This document shows, piece after piece, positions 8,645 through 16,605 of a stretch of 34,908 nucleotides of DNA. Position numbers and translations under genes: made by a program. The stretch is from positions 1 through 34,908 of the forward strand of contig NZ_WKJD01000017.1 of assembly GCF_009674665.1 (NCBI RefSeq), written 5' to 3'. The first letter of the stretch is position 1. Every line of letters begins with the position of its first letter. This DNA is from Agromyces kandeliae (GTDB lineage Bacteria > Actinomycetota > Actinomycetes > Actinomycetales > Microbacteriaceae). The notes below the pieces were generated by a model that was not told the origin of the DNA, did no database searches, and saw only the letters and a program-made list of their open reading frames with translations.

Positions 8645-8689
8645 ATTTGTTGGCGAGATAAACATAACCGGATGTCGCGCCGGCGGCAA
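8645..8689 (-). promoter_or_regulatory. xylA promoter overlapped by an AT-rich operator-like motif
   Basis: On the minus strand the -35 TTGCCG (8689-8684) and -10 TATGTT (8666-8661) are separated by 17 nt, so transcription should start near 8654. An AT-rich stretch at 8645-8665 starts with ATTTGTT and ends with TAAACAT; it covers the -10 and start. ATTTGTT recurs upstream at 8715-8721, followed by another A/T-rich run to about 8739. In a 70% G+C genome this pair looks like repressor sites, possibly for a ROK-type xylose repressor. The reader is not identified. Confidence 0.6.
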
Positions 8690-8740
8690 GTCCGGCGCGA
8701 CTCCCCGGAAAGCCATTTGTTCCCAAATTCGACAAAACAC

Positions 8741-8798
8741 TTGCGAAGCGCTTCGACACCGGCGTAGAGTCCCATCGCAATCAGTCGAAACGCTTCGA
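8741..8798 (+). promoter_or_regulatory. Promoter of the LacI-type regulator with two palindromic operators
   Basis: The -35 TTGCGA (8741-8746) and -10 TAGAGT (8765-8770) are spaced 18 nt apart. The perfect palindrome CGAAGCGCTTCG (8744-8755) overlaps the -35. The near-palindrome TCGAAACGCTTCGA (8785-8798) lies between the start of transcription and the gene. Both fit autorepression by the LacI-family protein encoded immediately downstream. The same palindrome recurs at 9875-9888 before the importer operon. Confidence 0.78.
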
Positions 8799-8813
8799 GA
8801 CGATGGAGTCGAC

Positions 8814-9836
8814 ATGGCGAAGATCCACGAGGTGGCCGCAGCCGCCGGCGTGTCCATCAGCACCGTGTCGTACGCGTTGAGCGGCAAGCGCTCGATCTCG
8901 CCCGACACCCGGCGGCGCATCGAGGAGGCGGCGCGCGAGCTCGACTACCGGCCGAACGCCGGCGCCCGCATGCTCGCCGGTCGCCGAACCCAGATCTTCG
9001 CGCTCACCGAGCCGTTCCGGGCCGACACCCATGCGCCCGCGCACATGGCGTTCGTCCTCGCGACCTCCATCGCCGCGCGCAGGTACGAGTACGACATCCT
9101 GCTCCTCACCGAGGAGGAGGCGTCGGCCGGCATGCGACGCGTCGCGTCGAGCGGCCTGGCCGACGGCGTGCTCGTGCTCGACGTGGCGCCCGACGACGAG
9201 CGCGTCGACCTGGCTCGACGCATCGCGCTGCCCACCGTGTTCATCGGCGTCCCCGACGACCACGAGGGCCTCGTCTGCGTCGACCTCGACTTCGAGGCGG
9301 CGTCCGCGCTCGCGGTCGACCGGTTGGCCGACCTCGGGCACCGTTCGATCGGGTTCGTCGGCCACCCGCCGACGTCGTACGAGAAGTCGAACTTCCCGCC
9401 GCGCGTCCGGCGGGGGCTCGAGGCCCGGGCCGCCGAACGCGGCGTGGCCTGCACCACCGTCCTGCCCGAGTCCGACGGGCCGCGTCGCGCGCCGGTCCGT
9501 GCGGCCGTCCGCGACCTGGTCGAGGGCGGCGCCACGGCGCTCGTGCTGCACTGCGACGACACGAGCCATGCGGTCGCGCTCGACGAGCTCGCCGCGCTCG
9601 GCCGTCGCGTGCCCCAGGACGTCTCGGTCGTCTCCGTCGGAGCGACCTTCGAGACGTCCTCCTTCCAGCCGCCGATCGATTCCGTCCCGCTCGTGCCGAG
9701 CGCGTCGTGCGAGCTCGCGGTCGAGCTCGCGATGCGCATGGTCGACGGCGGCGAGGTCCCGGCGGCCGTCCACCTGATCGCCCCCGAGTACCGGGCGCAC
9801 GGCTCGACCGCGCCGCCCGGAGGCGCGTCGGGCTGA
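8814..9836 (+). CDS. LacI-family transcriptional regulator of the xylose/xyloside genes
   Basis: The 340-residue protein has an N-terminal LacI HTH (IHEVAAAAGVSISTVSYALSG, about residues 4-24) with hinge helix around RPNAGARMLA, followed by a periplasmic-binding-protein-like sensor domain that binds a sugar effector. The start ATG 8814 has GGAG at 8805-8808. It sits between divergent xylAB and the importer/alpha-xylosidase operon, each with CGAAGCGCTTCG-type palindromes, so it is the probable local repressor of these. The effector is not evident from the sequence; xylose or an alpha-xyloside would fit. It belongs to the LacI family, not to the ROK-type XylR. Confidence 0.9.
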   Translation: MAKIHEVAAAAGVSISTVSYALSGKRSISPDTRRRIEEAARELDYRPNAGARMLAGRRTQIFALTEPFRADTHAPAHMAFVLATSIAARRYEYDILLLTEEEASAGMRRVASSGLADGVLVLDVAPDDERVDLARRIALPTVFIGVPDDHEGLVCVDLDFEAASALAVDRLADLGHRSIGFVGHPPTSYEKSNFPPRVRRGLEARAAERGVACTTVLPESDGPRRAPVRAAVRDLVEGGATALVLHCDDTSHAVALDELAALGRRVPQDVSVVSVGATFETSSFQPPIDSVPLVPSASCELAVELAMRMVDGGEVPAAVHLIAPEYRAHGSTAPPGGASG

Positions 9837-9874
9837 CGGGCGGCCGCGGACACGCGGCATCCGTTCGCCCGGTA

Positions 9875-9888
9875 TCGAAGCGCTTCGA
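9875..9888 (+). promoter_or_regulatory. LacI-type operator upstream of the importer/alpha-xylosidase operon
   Basis: TCGAAGCGCTTCGA is a perfect 14-bp palindrome, 96 nt upstream of the binding-protein start. It is the best version of the operator also seen at 8744-8755 and 8785-8798. No confident -35/-10 pair was found in this gap. Confidence 0.8.
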
Positions 9889-9984
9889 CAACTCGCCCCG
9901 ACCCGACCCGACACCACCACCGAGACAGCCCCGGAACCCACCCCACCCCGCCGGGGAACCGCACACCCACACCAGGAGGTAGCA

Positions 9985-11277
9985 ATGAAGCACACCAGAA
10001 CCCTCGCCGTCGCGGCCTCGGTCGCCGTCGCGGCCCTCGCCCTCAGCGGCTGCTCCGGCAGCGACGCGGGGGGCGACGAGAACGTCCTCCGCCTCTGGCA
10101 CTACGAGGGCGCGGACTCGGCCATGGGCATCGCCTGGGCCGAGGCGATCGAGGTCTTCGAGGAGGAGACCGGAGCGACGGTCGAGTTCGAGGAGAAGAGC
10201 TTCGAGCAGATCCGCTCGACGGCCAGCCAGGTGCTGAACTCCGACGAGGCGCCCGACCTGCTCGAGTACAACAAGGGCAACGCGACCGCGGGCCTGCTCT
10301 CGAGCGAGGGCCTGCTCACGCCGCTCGACGACGTCGTCGACGAGTACGGCTGGGGCGACCAGCTGGCGCCCGCGCTCCAGACGACTGCGAAGTACGACGA
10401 GGACGGCGTCATGGGCTCGGGCAGCTGGTACGGCGTGCCCAACTACGGCGAGTTCGTGCAGGTCTACTACAACAAGGACGCGTTCGCCGAGGCCGGCGTC
10501 GAGGTGCCGACCACGCTCGCCGAGTTCGAGGACGTGATGGCGACGTTCGCCGACCAGGGTGTCACCCCGCTCGCCGAGTCCGCCGCCGAGTACCCGCTCG
10601 GCCAGCTCTGGTACCAGCTCGCGCTGGGCGAGGCCGACCGGCAGTTCGTCAACGACTACCAGCTCTACGAGAACCCGATCGACTGGTCGGGCGACGAGAT
10701 CTCGACCGCGACCGAGACCGTGAAGGACTGGGTCGACGCGGGCTACATCTCGACGGATGCCTCCGGCCTCAAGGCCGAGGACGCCGGCGTGGGCTTCATC
10801 AGCGGGGACGCCCCGATCTTCTACTCCGGCAGCTGGTGGTACGGCCGCTTCGTGAACGAGATCACCGACTTCGAGTGGGGCACGTTCCTCTTCCCCGAGG
10901 CCGAGCTGTCGCCGGGATCCGCGGGCAACATGTGGGTCGTGCCCGAGCGGGCGAAGAACAAGGAACTCGCCTACGAGTTCATCGACATCACGATGCGCCC
11001 CGAGATCCAGGCGCTGCTCGGCAACAACGGCGGCGTGCCCGTCGCGGCCGACGAGGCCGACATCACCGACGAGAAGTCGCAGGAGCTCATCGCGAACTTC
11101 AACGCGCTGAACGACATGGACGGCATCTCGTTCTACCCCGACTGGCCCACGCCGACCTTCTACGACGAGCTGAACGCCGGGCTCCAGGAGCTCGTCAACG
11201 GCACCAAGTCCCCGTCCGAGGTGCAGCAGCAGCTCGGCGAGCAGTACCAGTCGGGCGTCGACGACATCGTCGGCTGA
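9985..11277 (+). CDS. ABC sugar transporter substrate-binding lipoprotein (xyloside importer)
   Basis: The 430-residue family 1 solute-binding protein has a lipoprotein signal: basic start, hydrophobic segment and lipobox LSGC with the lipidated Cys at 23. A strong ribosome site AGGAGGT (9974-9980) precedes ATG 9985. The protein has the CUT1 binding-protein layout, ending with a typical helix that leads to YQSGVDDIVG. It is the first gene of an operon with two permeases and a GH31 alpha-xylosidase, behind a LacI operator. This context suggests binding of alpha-xylosylated oligosaccharides such as xyloglucan fragments. The ligand is inferred, not visible in the sequence. Confidence 0.92.
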   Translation: MKHTRTLAVAASVAVAALALSGCSGSDAGGDENVLRLWHYEGADSAMGIAWAEAIEVFEEETGATVEFEEKSFEQIRSTASQVLNSDEAPDLLEYNKGNATAGLLSSEGLLTPLDDVVDEYGWGDQLAPALQTTAKYDEDGVMGSGSWYGVPNYGEFVQVYYNKDAFAEAGVEVPTTLAEFEDVMATFADQGVTPLAESAAEYPLGQLWYQLALGEADRQFVNDYQLYENPIDWSGDEISTATETVKDWVDAGYISTDASGLKAEDAGVGFISGDAPIFYSGSWWYGRFVNEITDFEWGTFLFPEAELSPGSAGNMWVVPERAKNKELAYEFIDITMRPEIQALLGNNGGVPVAADEADITDEKSQELIANFNALNDMDGISFYPDWPTPTFYDELNAGLQELVNGTKSPSEVQQQLGEQYQSGVDDIVG

Positions 11278-11284
11278 CCGGCTC

Positions 11285-11359
11285 GGATGCCGCGGCGAGT
11301 GCGTGCGCCGCGGCATCCGCCCCTCGGGGCCACGCCCCACCGGGCCGCAGCGCGGCCCG
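11285..11359 (+). terminator. Tandem hairpins between binding-protein and permease genes
   Basis: GGATGCCGCGGCG (11285-11297) pairs perfectly with 11306-11318 (13-bp stem, 8-nt loop). CGGGCCGC (11341-11348) pairs with 11352-11359 around a 3-nt loop. The first stem starts 8 nt after the binding-protein stop. There is no U-tract, and the operon clearly continues, so partial termination or mRNA stabilisation is the likely role. The first stem is built from the GGATGCC/GGCATCC heptamer abundant across this window. Confidence 0.65.
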
Positions 11360-11384
11360 CCCGGACCACCGGAAGGAACCACCC

Positions 11385-12389
11385 ATGTCAGCCCTCGACA
11401 CCAGGGCCGCGACGACCATCGAGGCGACGGATGCCGCGGGAGGCCGCCGCAGGTCGCGTCGCCCCGCCGGGCCGGAGGACGGCCTGATCCCCGGCGCCCG
11501 CCGCGGCACCTACTGGCTCTACCTCGTGCCCGGCCTCGCGCTCCTCGCCGTGATCGTCGTCGTCCCGCTCGTCTGGAACGTCTACCTCACGTTCACCGAG
11601 TACCGCGGCATCCGCCCGCCCGAGTGGATCGGCCTCGAGAACTGGGTCGAGCTCATGGGCGATCGCGTCTTCTGGACGAGCTTCGGCAACTCGATCGCGA
11701 TGATCCTCGCCATGGTCATCGCGCCGACGCTCCTCGGCCTGCTGCTCGCGGCGATGCTGTTCGACCTGATCGGCCGCAAGTTCGGCGGCCGGCTCGCGAG
11801 CTTCCTGCGCGCGACGTACTACCTGCCGCAGATCCTGCCCGCGGTCATCGCGGCCATCGTCATCGGCTGGATCCTGCGCCCCCAGAACGGCGCCCTCAAC
11901 CAGGTGCTCGAGGCCGTCGGCCTCGGCGACCTCGCCCACAACTGGCTCGGCAGCCCCGACACGGCGCTGCCGAGCCTCATGGTCATCATGGTCTGGGTCC
12001 AGCTCGGCTACCCGATCGTGATCTTCATGGCGGCGCTGCAGCGCGTCGACCCGGAGCTCTACGAAGCCGCCGAACTCGACGGCGCGAACTGGTTCCAGCG
12101 GTTCCGGGCGATCACGCTCGGCATGATCCGCCCCGAGATCTTCGTGGTCACGCTGACCTGCACGATCGCGGCGCTCAAGGTGTTCGGTCCCGTCTACGCC
12201 CTCACCGGCGGCGGGCCGGGCACGTCGACGATCGTCCCCGCCTACTACGCGTACAGCGAGTTCTTCCAGTCGCAGCAGGTCGGCTACGGCGCGACCATCG
12301 CGACCGCGCTCACGATCGTGATCGCCGCGGTCAGCGTGCTGTTCATCCTCGCCCAGCACCGCATGGAGAAGAAGGAGGCCGAGCGATGA
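11385..12389 (+). CDS. ABC sugar transporter permease (MalF type)
   Basis: The 334-residue inner-membrane subunit has a cytoplasmic N-terminus of about 45 residues rich in Arg and Ala, then about six membrane helices. The ATPase-contact EAA motif begins at Glu227 (EAAELDGANWFQRF). ATG 11385 follows GGAAGGA at 11371-11377. It pairs with the next gene to form the channel of the importer fed by the preceding lipoprotein. The end of the gene overlaps the next permease by four bases (ATGA). No nucleotide-binding subunit is encoded nearby. Confidence 0.93.
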   Translation: MSALDTRAATTIEATDAAGGRRRSRRPAGPEDGLIPGARRGTYWLYLVPGLALLAVIVVVPLVWNVYLTFTEYRGIRPPEWIGLENWVELMGDRVFWTSFGNSIAMILAMVIAPTLLGLLLAAMLFDLIGRKFGGRLASFLRATYYLPQILPAVIAAIVIGWILRPQNGALNQVLEAVGLGDLAHNWLGSPDTALPSLMVIMVWVQLGYPIVIFMAALQRVDPELYEAAELDGANWFQRFRAITLGMIRPEIFVVTLTCTIAALKVFGPVYALTGGGPGTSTIVPAYYAYSEFFQSQQVGYGATIATALTIVIAAVSVLFILAQHRMEKKEAER

Positions 12390-13333
12390 GCACCATCATC
12401 GAGGAGCTCGACCCCGAGCGCCGCGACGTCGAACTCCCGACGGATGCCGCGCCCGCGCCCGCCGCCCTGACGCCGCGCAGCGGCACCCGACCGCGGCGAC
12501 GCCGCACCGGCAAGCGCACCCCCGGCGACTGGCTCGTGCTCGTCATCGCGATCGTGCTCGGCTTCTTCATCGCCGTGCCGTTCCTGCTGATCCTGGTCAA
12601 CTCGTTCAAGTCGCCGGCCGACTACAACACCTCGGGTCCGCTGGCGCTGCCGACCGAGTTCTACGTCGACGGTCTCGTCGCGTTCTGGGAGCGCGTGAAC
12701 TTCCCCGAGAAGCTGTGGAACAGCGTCTTCATCTCGGGCCTCGTCGCGGTCTTCGCGGTGCTCATCTCGATGTTCAACGCCTTCGCGCTCGGCATAGGAC
12801 GGGTGAAGGGGCGGCTCTGGATCGTCGTGCTCATCCTGCTGGCGAACATGCTGCCGCAGGAGGTGCTGCTCTACCCGCTGTACTTCATGTTCAAGGAGGC
12901 CGGGCTCTACGACAGCCAGTGGGCGGTGATCATCATCTTCACGGTCATCCAGTCGGCGTTCGGCACCTACCTGCTCGCGTCGGTGTACTCGACCTTCCCG
13001 AAGGAGCTGCTCGAGGCCGCGTCGCTCGACGGCGCCTCGCGCTGGCAGATCCTCTGGCGCGTGGTCTACCCGATCTCGCGGCCGACGCTGTCGGTGCTGC
13101 TCATCTTCTTCTTCATCTGGACGTGGAACGAGTTCCTGATCCCGCTGACCTTCCTCGTGTCGAACGCGACCCAGACGGTGCCCGTGGCGATCACGGTCCT
13201 CCAGGGCGACCGGCTGATGGACGTCACCACGACGAGCGCGTCGGCCCTCCTGGGGCTCATCCCGACGCTCGTGTTCTTCCTCATCTTCCAGCGCACCCTC
13301 ACCAGGGGCATCACGGCAGGAGCGGTCAAGTAA
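12386..13333 (+). CDS. ABC sugar transporter permease (MalG type)
   Basis: The 315-residue second channel subunit has a long basic cytoplasmic N-terminus (about residues 28-48, RPRRRRTGKR), six predicted membrane helices and the EAA motif starting at Glu210 (EAASLDGASRWQILW). The ATG start lies inside the stop of the previous permease (ATGA). Its own TAA overlaps the GH31 start (TAATG), so all three are translationally coupled. Together with the lipoprotein it would import the substrate of the alpha-xylosidase. Confidence 0.93.
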   Translation: MSTIIEELDPERRDVELPTDAAPAPAALTPRSGTRPRRRRTGKRTPGDWLVLVIAIVLGFFIAVPFLLILVNSFKSPADYNTSGPLALPTEFYVDGLVAFWERVNFPEKLWNSVFISGLVAVFAVLISMFNAFALGIGRVKGRLWIVVLILLANMLPQEVLLYPLYFMFKEAGLYDSQWAVIIIFTVIQSAFGTYLLASVYSTFPKELLEAASLDGASRWQILWRVVYPISRPTLSVLLIFFFIWTWNEFLIPLTFLVSNATQTVPVAITVLQGDRLMDVTTTSASALLGLIPTLVFFLIFQRTLTRGITAGAVK

Positions 13334-15480
13334 TGAAGTTCACCGACGGGTTCTGGCACGTCCGGCCCGGAGTCGAGGCGCTCTACGCACAGGAGGCGCG
13401 CGACCTCGCGGTCGAGCATGGCGAGGACGACCGCGACGAGCTCGTCGTCTGGGCCCCGACGCGGGTGATCGCCGCGCGCGGCGACACGCTCAACCGGCCG
13501 ATGCTCACGGTCTCCCTCGCGGGCGTCGCCGAGGGCGTCATCCGCGTGCGGGTGGAGCACCACTGCGGCACGCCCCGCGACGTGGGGTTCGAACTGGCGA
13601 CGGATGACGCGTACCGCGCCGCGGTCTCGGTCGACGACGAGGGCGGCGTGGTCGACGCGGGCGCCCTGCGCGCTCGGGTCCGGCGCGGTGCCCCGTGGGG
13701 CCTCGCGTTCGAAGACGGCTCGGGCACGACGCTCACGACGAGCGGTCACAAGTCGGTCGGGTACCTGAAGCTCGCGCCGGGTGCCCCGGTCGCGGCCGAG
13801 CCCGCCGGCGTGACCGGGATCTCGAGCACGGGGCTCGCCGAGGCATCCGCCTACCTGCACGCCCAGCTCTCGCTCGGCGTCGGCGAATCGGTCTACGGGC
13901 TCGGCGAGCGGTTCGGTCCGCTCGTGAAGAACGGCCAGACGGTCGACATCTGGAACGCCGACGGCGGCACGTCGAGCGAGCAGGCGTACAAGAACGTGCC
14001 GTTCTACCTGACCGACCGCGGCTACGGCGTGCTCGTGAACCACGCCGGGCACGTGTCGTTCGAGGTCGGCTCGGAGGCCGTCGAGCAGGTGCAGTTCTCG
14101 GTCGCGGGGGAGTGCCTGGAGTTCTTCGTCATCGCCGGTCCGACGCCCGCCGAGGTCCTGGACCGCTACACCCGGCTCACCGGGCGGCCCGCCCGCGTGC
14201 CCGATTGGTCGTACGGCCTGTGGCTCTCGACGAGCTTCACGACCGACTACGACGAGGCGACGGTGAACGCCTTCATCGACGGCATGGCCGAGCGCGACAT
14301 CCCGCTCGAGGTCTTCCACTTCGACTGCTTCTGGATGCGCGAGTTCCACTGGACCGACTTCCAGTGGGACCCCGCGGTCTTCCCCGACCCCGAGGGCATG
14401 CTCGCGCGGCTGCACGAGCGCGACCTGCGGGTGAGCGCGTGGCTGAACCCGTACATCGCGCAGCGGTCGCGGCTGTTCCGCGAGGGCCTCGAGCACGGCT
14501 ACCTCGTGCGCCGCCCCGACGGCTCGGTGTGGCAGTGGGACCTCTGGCAGGCGGGCATGGCGCTCGTCGACTTCACGAACCCGGAGGCGACGCGCTGGTT
14601 CCAGGATCACCTGCGCGGACTCGTCGTCCAGGGTGTGGACGCGATCAAGACCGACTTCGGCGAGCGGATCCCGATCGACGTGGTCTGGCACGACGGCAGC
14701 GACCCCGAGGCGATGCACCACCGGTACACCGACCTCTACAACCGCGCGGTGTTCGAGGTGCTCGAGGCCGAACGGGGTGAGGGCGAGGCCGTGCTCTTCG
14801 CCCGGTCGGCGACCGCGGGCGGGCAGTCGATGCCGGTGCACTGGGGCGGCGACAACTCCTCGACGTTCACGTCGATGGCCGAGAGCCTGCGCGGCGGCCT
14901 CTCGCTCGCGATGACGGGCTTCGGCTACTGGAGCCACGACATCGGCGGCTTCGAGGGCAGCCCCGATCCCGCCGTCTTCAAGCGCTGGCTCGCGTTCGGG
15001 CTGCTCTCGAGCCACTCGCGCCTGCACGGCTCGACGAGCTACCGGGTCCCGTGGGCGTTCGACACGGGCGACGAGGCGCCGGGACAGAGCGCGGTCGAGG
15101 TCGCGCGCACGTTCGCGAAGCTCAAGGCGTCGCTGCGTCCGTACCTCGTCGCGGCGGGGGAGCAGGCGCACGCCGCCGGCATCCCGATCATGCGGCCGAT
15201 GCAGCTCGCCTTCCCCGGCGACCCCGCCGTCGCCCACCTCGACCGGCAGTACCTGCTCGGTCCCGACCTGCTCGTCGCACCGGTCTTCTCGGCGTCCGGC
15301 GAGGTCGAGTACTACCTGCCCGAGGGGGCGTGGACGAACTGGTTCACGCGCGAGACCGTCGAGGGCGGCGGATGGCGCCGCGAGCGGCACGGCTTCGACA
15401 CGGTCCCGCTGTGGATCCGGGGCGGGGCGGAGATCCCGGTGGTCGACGAGGACGGAGCACCCGGCGTCGTGCGCGGCTGA
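13333..15480 (+). CDS. yicI: Alpha-xylosidase, glycoside hydrolase family 31 (YicI type)
   Basis: The 715-residue enzyme removes alpha-linked xylose from the non-reducing end of xyloglucan oligosaccharides or isoprimeverose. The catalytic nucleophile is Asp441 in KTDFGERIP, the form typical of YicI-like alpha-xylosidases rather than alpha-glucosidases. The acid/base is Asp507 in HWGGDNSS. YGLGERFG before the barrel is also family-typical. There is no signal peptide, so it acts on imported oligosaccharides. The start overlaps the permease stop by one base. Proximity to xylA and xylB explains the fate of the released xylose. Substrate assignment rests on the motif and neighbours. Confidence 0.94.
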   Translation: MKFTDGFWHVRPGVEALYAQEARDLAVEHGEDDRDELVVWAPTRVIAARGDTLNRPMLTVSLAGVAEGVIRVRVEHHCGTPRDVGFELATDDAYRAAVSVDDEGGVVDAGALRARVRRGAPWGLAFEDGSGTTLTTSGHKSVGYLKLAPGAPVAAEPAGVTGISSTGLAEASAYLHAQLSLGVGESVYGLGERFGPLVKNGQTVDIWNADGGTSSEQAYKNVPFYLTDRGYGVLVNHAGHVSFEVGSEAVEQVQFSVAGECLEFFVIAGPTPAEVLDRYTRLTGRPARVPDWSYGLWLSTSFTTDYDEATVNAFIDGMAERDIPLEVFHFDCFWMREFHWTDFQWDPAVFPDPEGMLARLHERDLRVSAWLNPYIAQRSRLFREGLEHGYLVRRPDGSVWQWDLWQAGMALVDFTNPEATRWFQDHLRGLVVQGVDAIKTDFGERIPIDVVWHDGSDPEAMHHRYTDLYNRAVFEVLEAERGEGEAVLFARSATAGGQSMPVHWGGDNSSTFTSMAESLRGGLSLAMTGFGYWSHDIGGFEGSPDPAVFKRWLAFGLLSSHSRLHGSTSYRVPWAFDTGDEAPGQSAVEVARTFAKLKASLRPYLVAAGEQAHAAGIPIMRPMQLAFPGDPAVAHLDRQYLLGPDLLVAPVFSASGEVEYYLPEGAWTNWFTRETVEGGGWRRERHGFDTVPLWIRGGAEIPVVDEDGAPGVVRG

Positions 15481-15493
15481 GTGCGCTTCGCAA

Positions 15494-15516
15494 GTTTCGA
15501 GGCTAGGCTTCGAAAC
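15494..15516 (+). promoter_or_regulatory. Inverted repeat and -10 box of a probably leaderless regulator gene
   Basis: GTTTCGA (15494-15500) and TCGAAAC (15510-15516) form a perfect 7-bp inverted repeat with 9 nt between. The -10-like TAGGCT (15504-15509) lies inside it. ATG 15517 starts 7 nt after the -10, with no ribosome site, so transcription and translation may start at the same base. The inverted repeat would let the regulator repress itself. Confidence 0.6.
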
Positions 15517-16605
15517 ATGACAACGGATGCCGCGCCCGAGCGCGTCACGCTCGCCGACATCGCCGCCGAGGCGGGCGTCTCGCTCGCGACGATCTCGAAG
15601 GTGCTGAACGGTCGCTCGGATGTCGCGGCCGCGACCCGCGCGCGCGTCGAGCACGTGCTCGCCGAGCGCGGGTACCGACGTCGCGGGGGCGGGCGCTCGG
15701 AGGCGCGCGCCGAACTCATCGAGCTCGTCTTCCACGAGCTCGACCCGATCTGGTCCATGGAGGTCATCGACGGCGTCGAGTCGGTGGCGAAGGAGCACGG
15801 ACTGAGCGTCGTGCTGACCGTGAGCGGCACCCGCCACTCGCCCGACCCCGACTGGGTCGAGGGCGTCATGCGTCGGCGGCCGGTCGGAGTCGTGCTCGTC
15901 TTCAGCGACCTGGCGCCCGAGTACCACGAGCAGCTCCACTCGCGTGCCATCCCGTTCGTCATCGTCGACCCGGCCGGCGACCCGTCGCCCGACGTGCCGT
16001 CGGTCGGCTCGGCGAACTGGTCAGGCGGCCTGGCCGCGACGCGGCACCTCATCGAGCTCGGCCACCGGCGGATCGCCGCGATCACCGGACCGGCCGACAT
16101 GATGTGCTCGCTCGCGCGCATCGACGGCTACCGTTCCGCGATGAACTCGGCCGGGCTCCCGGTCGACGAGGAGTGGATCCGCTTCGGCGACTTCCACGTG
16201 TCCGGCGGCCGCGACCGGGCCCGCGAGCTCCTCGATCGCGAGGACCGCCCCACCGCGATCTTCGCCGGCAGCGACATGCAGGCGCTCGGCGTGCTCGAGG
16301 CCGCGCGCGAGCGCGGCATCCACGTGCCCGACGACCTCTCGGTCGTCGGCTACGACGACATCCCGCTCGCCCGCTGGCTCACGCCCAAGCTCACGACCGT
16401 CCACCAGCCGCTGCGCCGCATGGGCGAGGAGGCGGCACGCCTCGCCATCCGACTCGCCGAGGACCCGCTCGACCCGGGCGCGCCGACGCCGCGGATGGAC
16501 CTCGCGACGAGCCTCGTCGTGCGCGACAGCACTGCGGCCCCGGCCGCAGCTGCCTCGCGGTCGTCGCAGCCTCGTGCTAGAGCAGCGACGGCACCGTCGG
16601 CGTGA
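15517..16605 (+). CDS. LacI-family transcriptional regulator
   Basis: The 362-residue protein has a LacI HTH at about residues 10-30 (TLADIAAEAGVSLATISKVL) and a C-terminal sugar-binding sensor domain; VVGYDDIPLARWLTPKLTTV near the end is characteristic of the family. ATG 15517 is preferred; the frame also has GTG 15481, but that would put the promoter and operator inside the gene. It follows the alpha-xylosidase gene by 36 nt, so it may also be read as the last gene of that operon. Its 3' end overlaps the convergent ThDP-enzyme gene by 29 bases. The last 25 residues are Ala/Ser/Arg-rich and not conserved. Candidate targets are its own promoter and the 194-208 operator. Confidence 0.88.
   Translation: MTTDAAPERVTLADIAAEAGVSLATISKVLNGRSDVAAATRARVEHVLAERGYRRRGGGRSEARAELIELVFHELDPIWSMEVIDGVESVAKEHGLSVVLTVSGTRHSPDPDWVEGVMRRRPVGVVLVFSDLAPEYHEQLHSRAIPFVIVDPAGDPSPDVPSVGSANWSGGLAATRHLIELGHRRIAAITGPADMMCSLARIDGYRSAMNSAGLPVDEEWIRFGDFHVSGGRDRARELLDREDRPTAIFAGSDMQALGVLEAARERGIHVPDDLSVVGYDDIPLARWLTPKLTTVHQPLRRMGEEAARLAIRLAEDPLDPGAPTPRMDLATSLVVRDSTAAPAAAASRSSQPRARAATAPSA

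Noticed and set aside
8616..8780. N-terminal extension of xylose isomerase (55 codons)
   Set aside because: The extension would cover the promoter and operators. With ATG 8615 the catalytic residues take the same numbers as in the Streptomyces enzyme.
13066..15939. 957-codon minus-strand frame opposite the alpha-xylosidase gene
   Set aside because: It is antisense to GH31 with all catalytic motifs; composition is that of a shadow.
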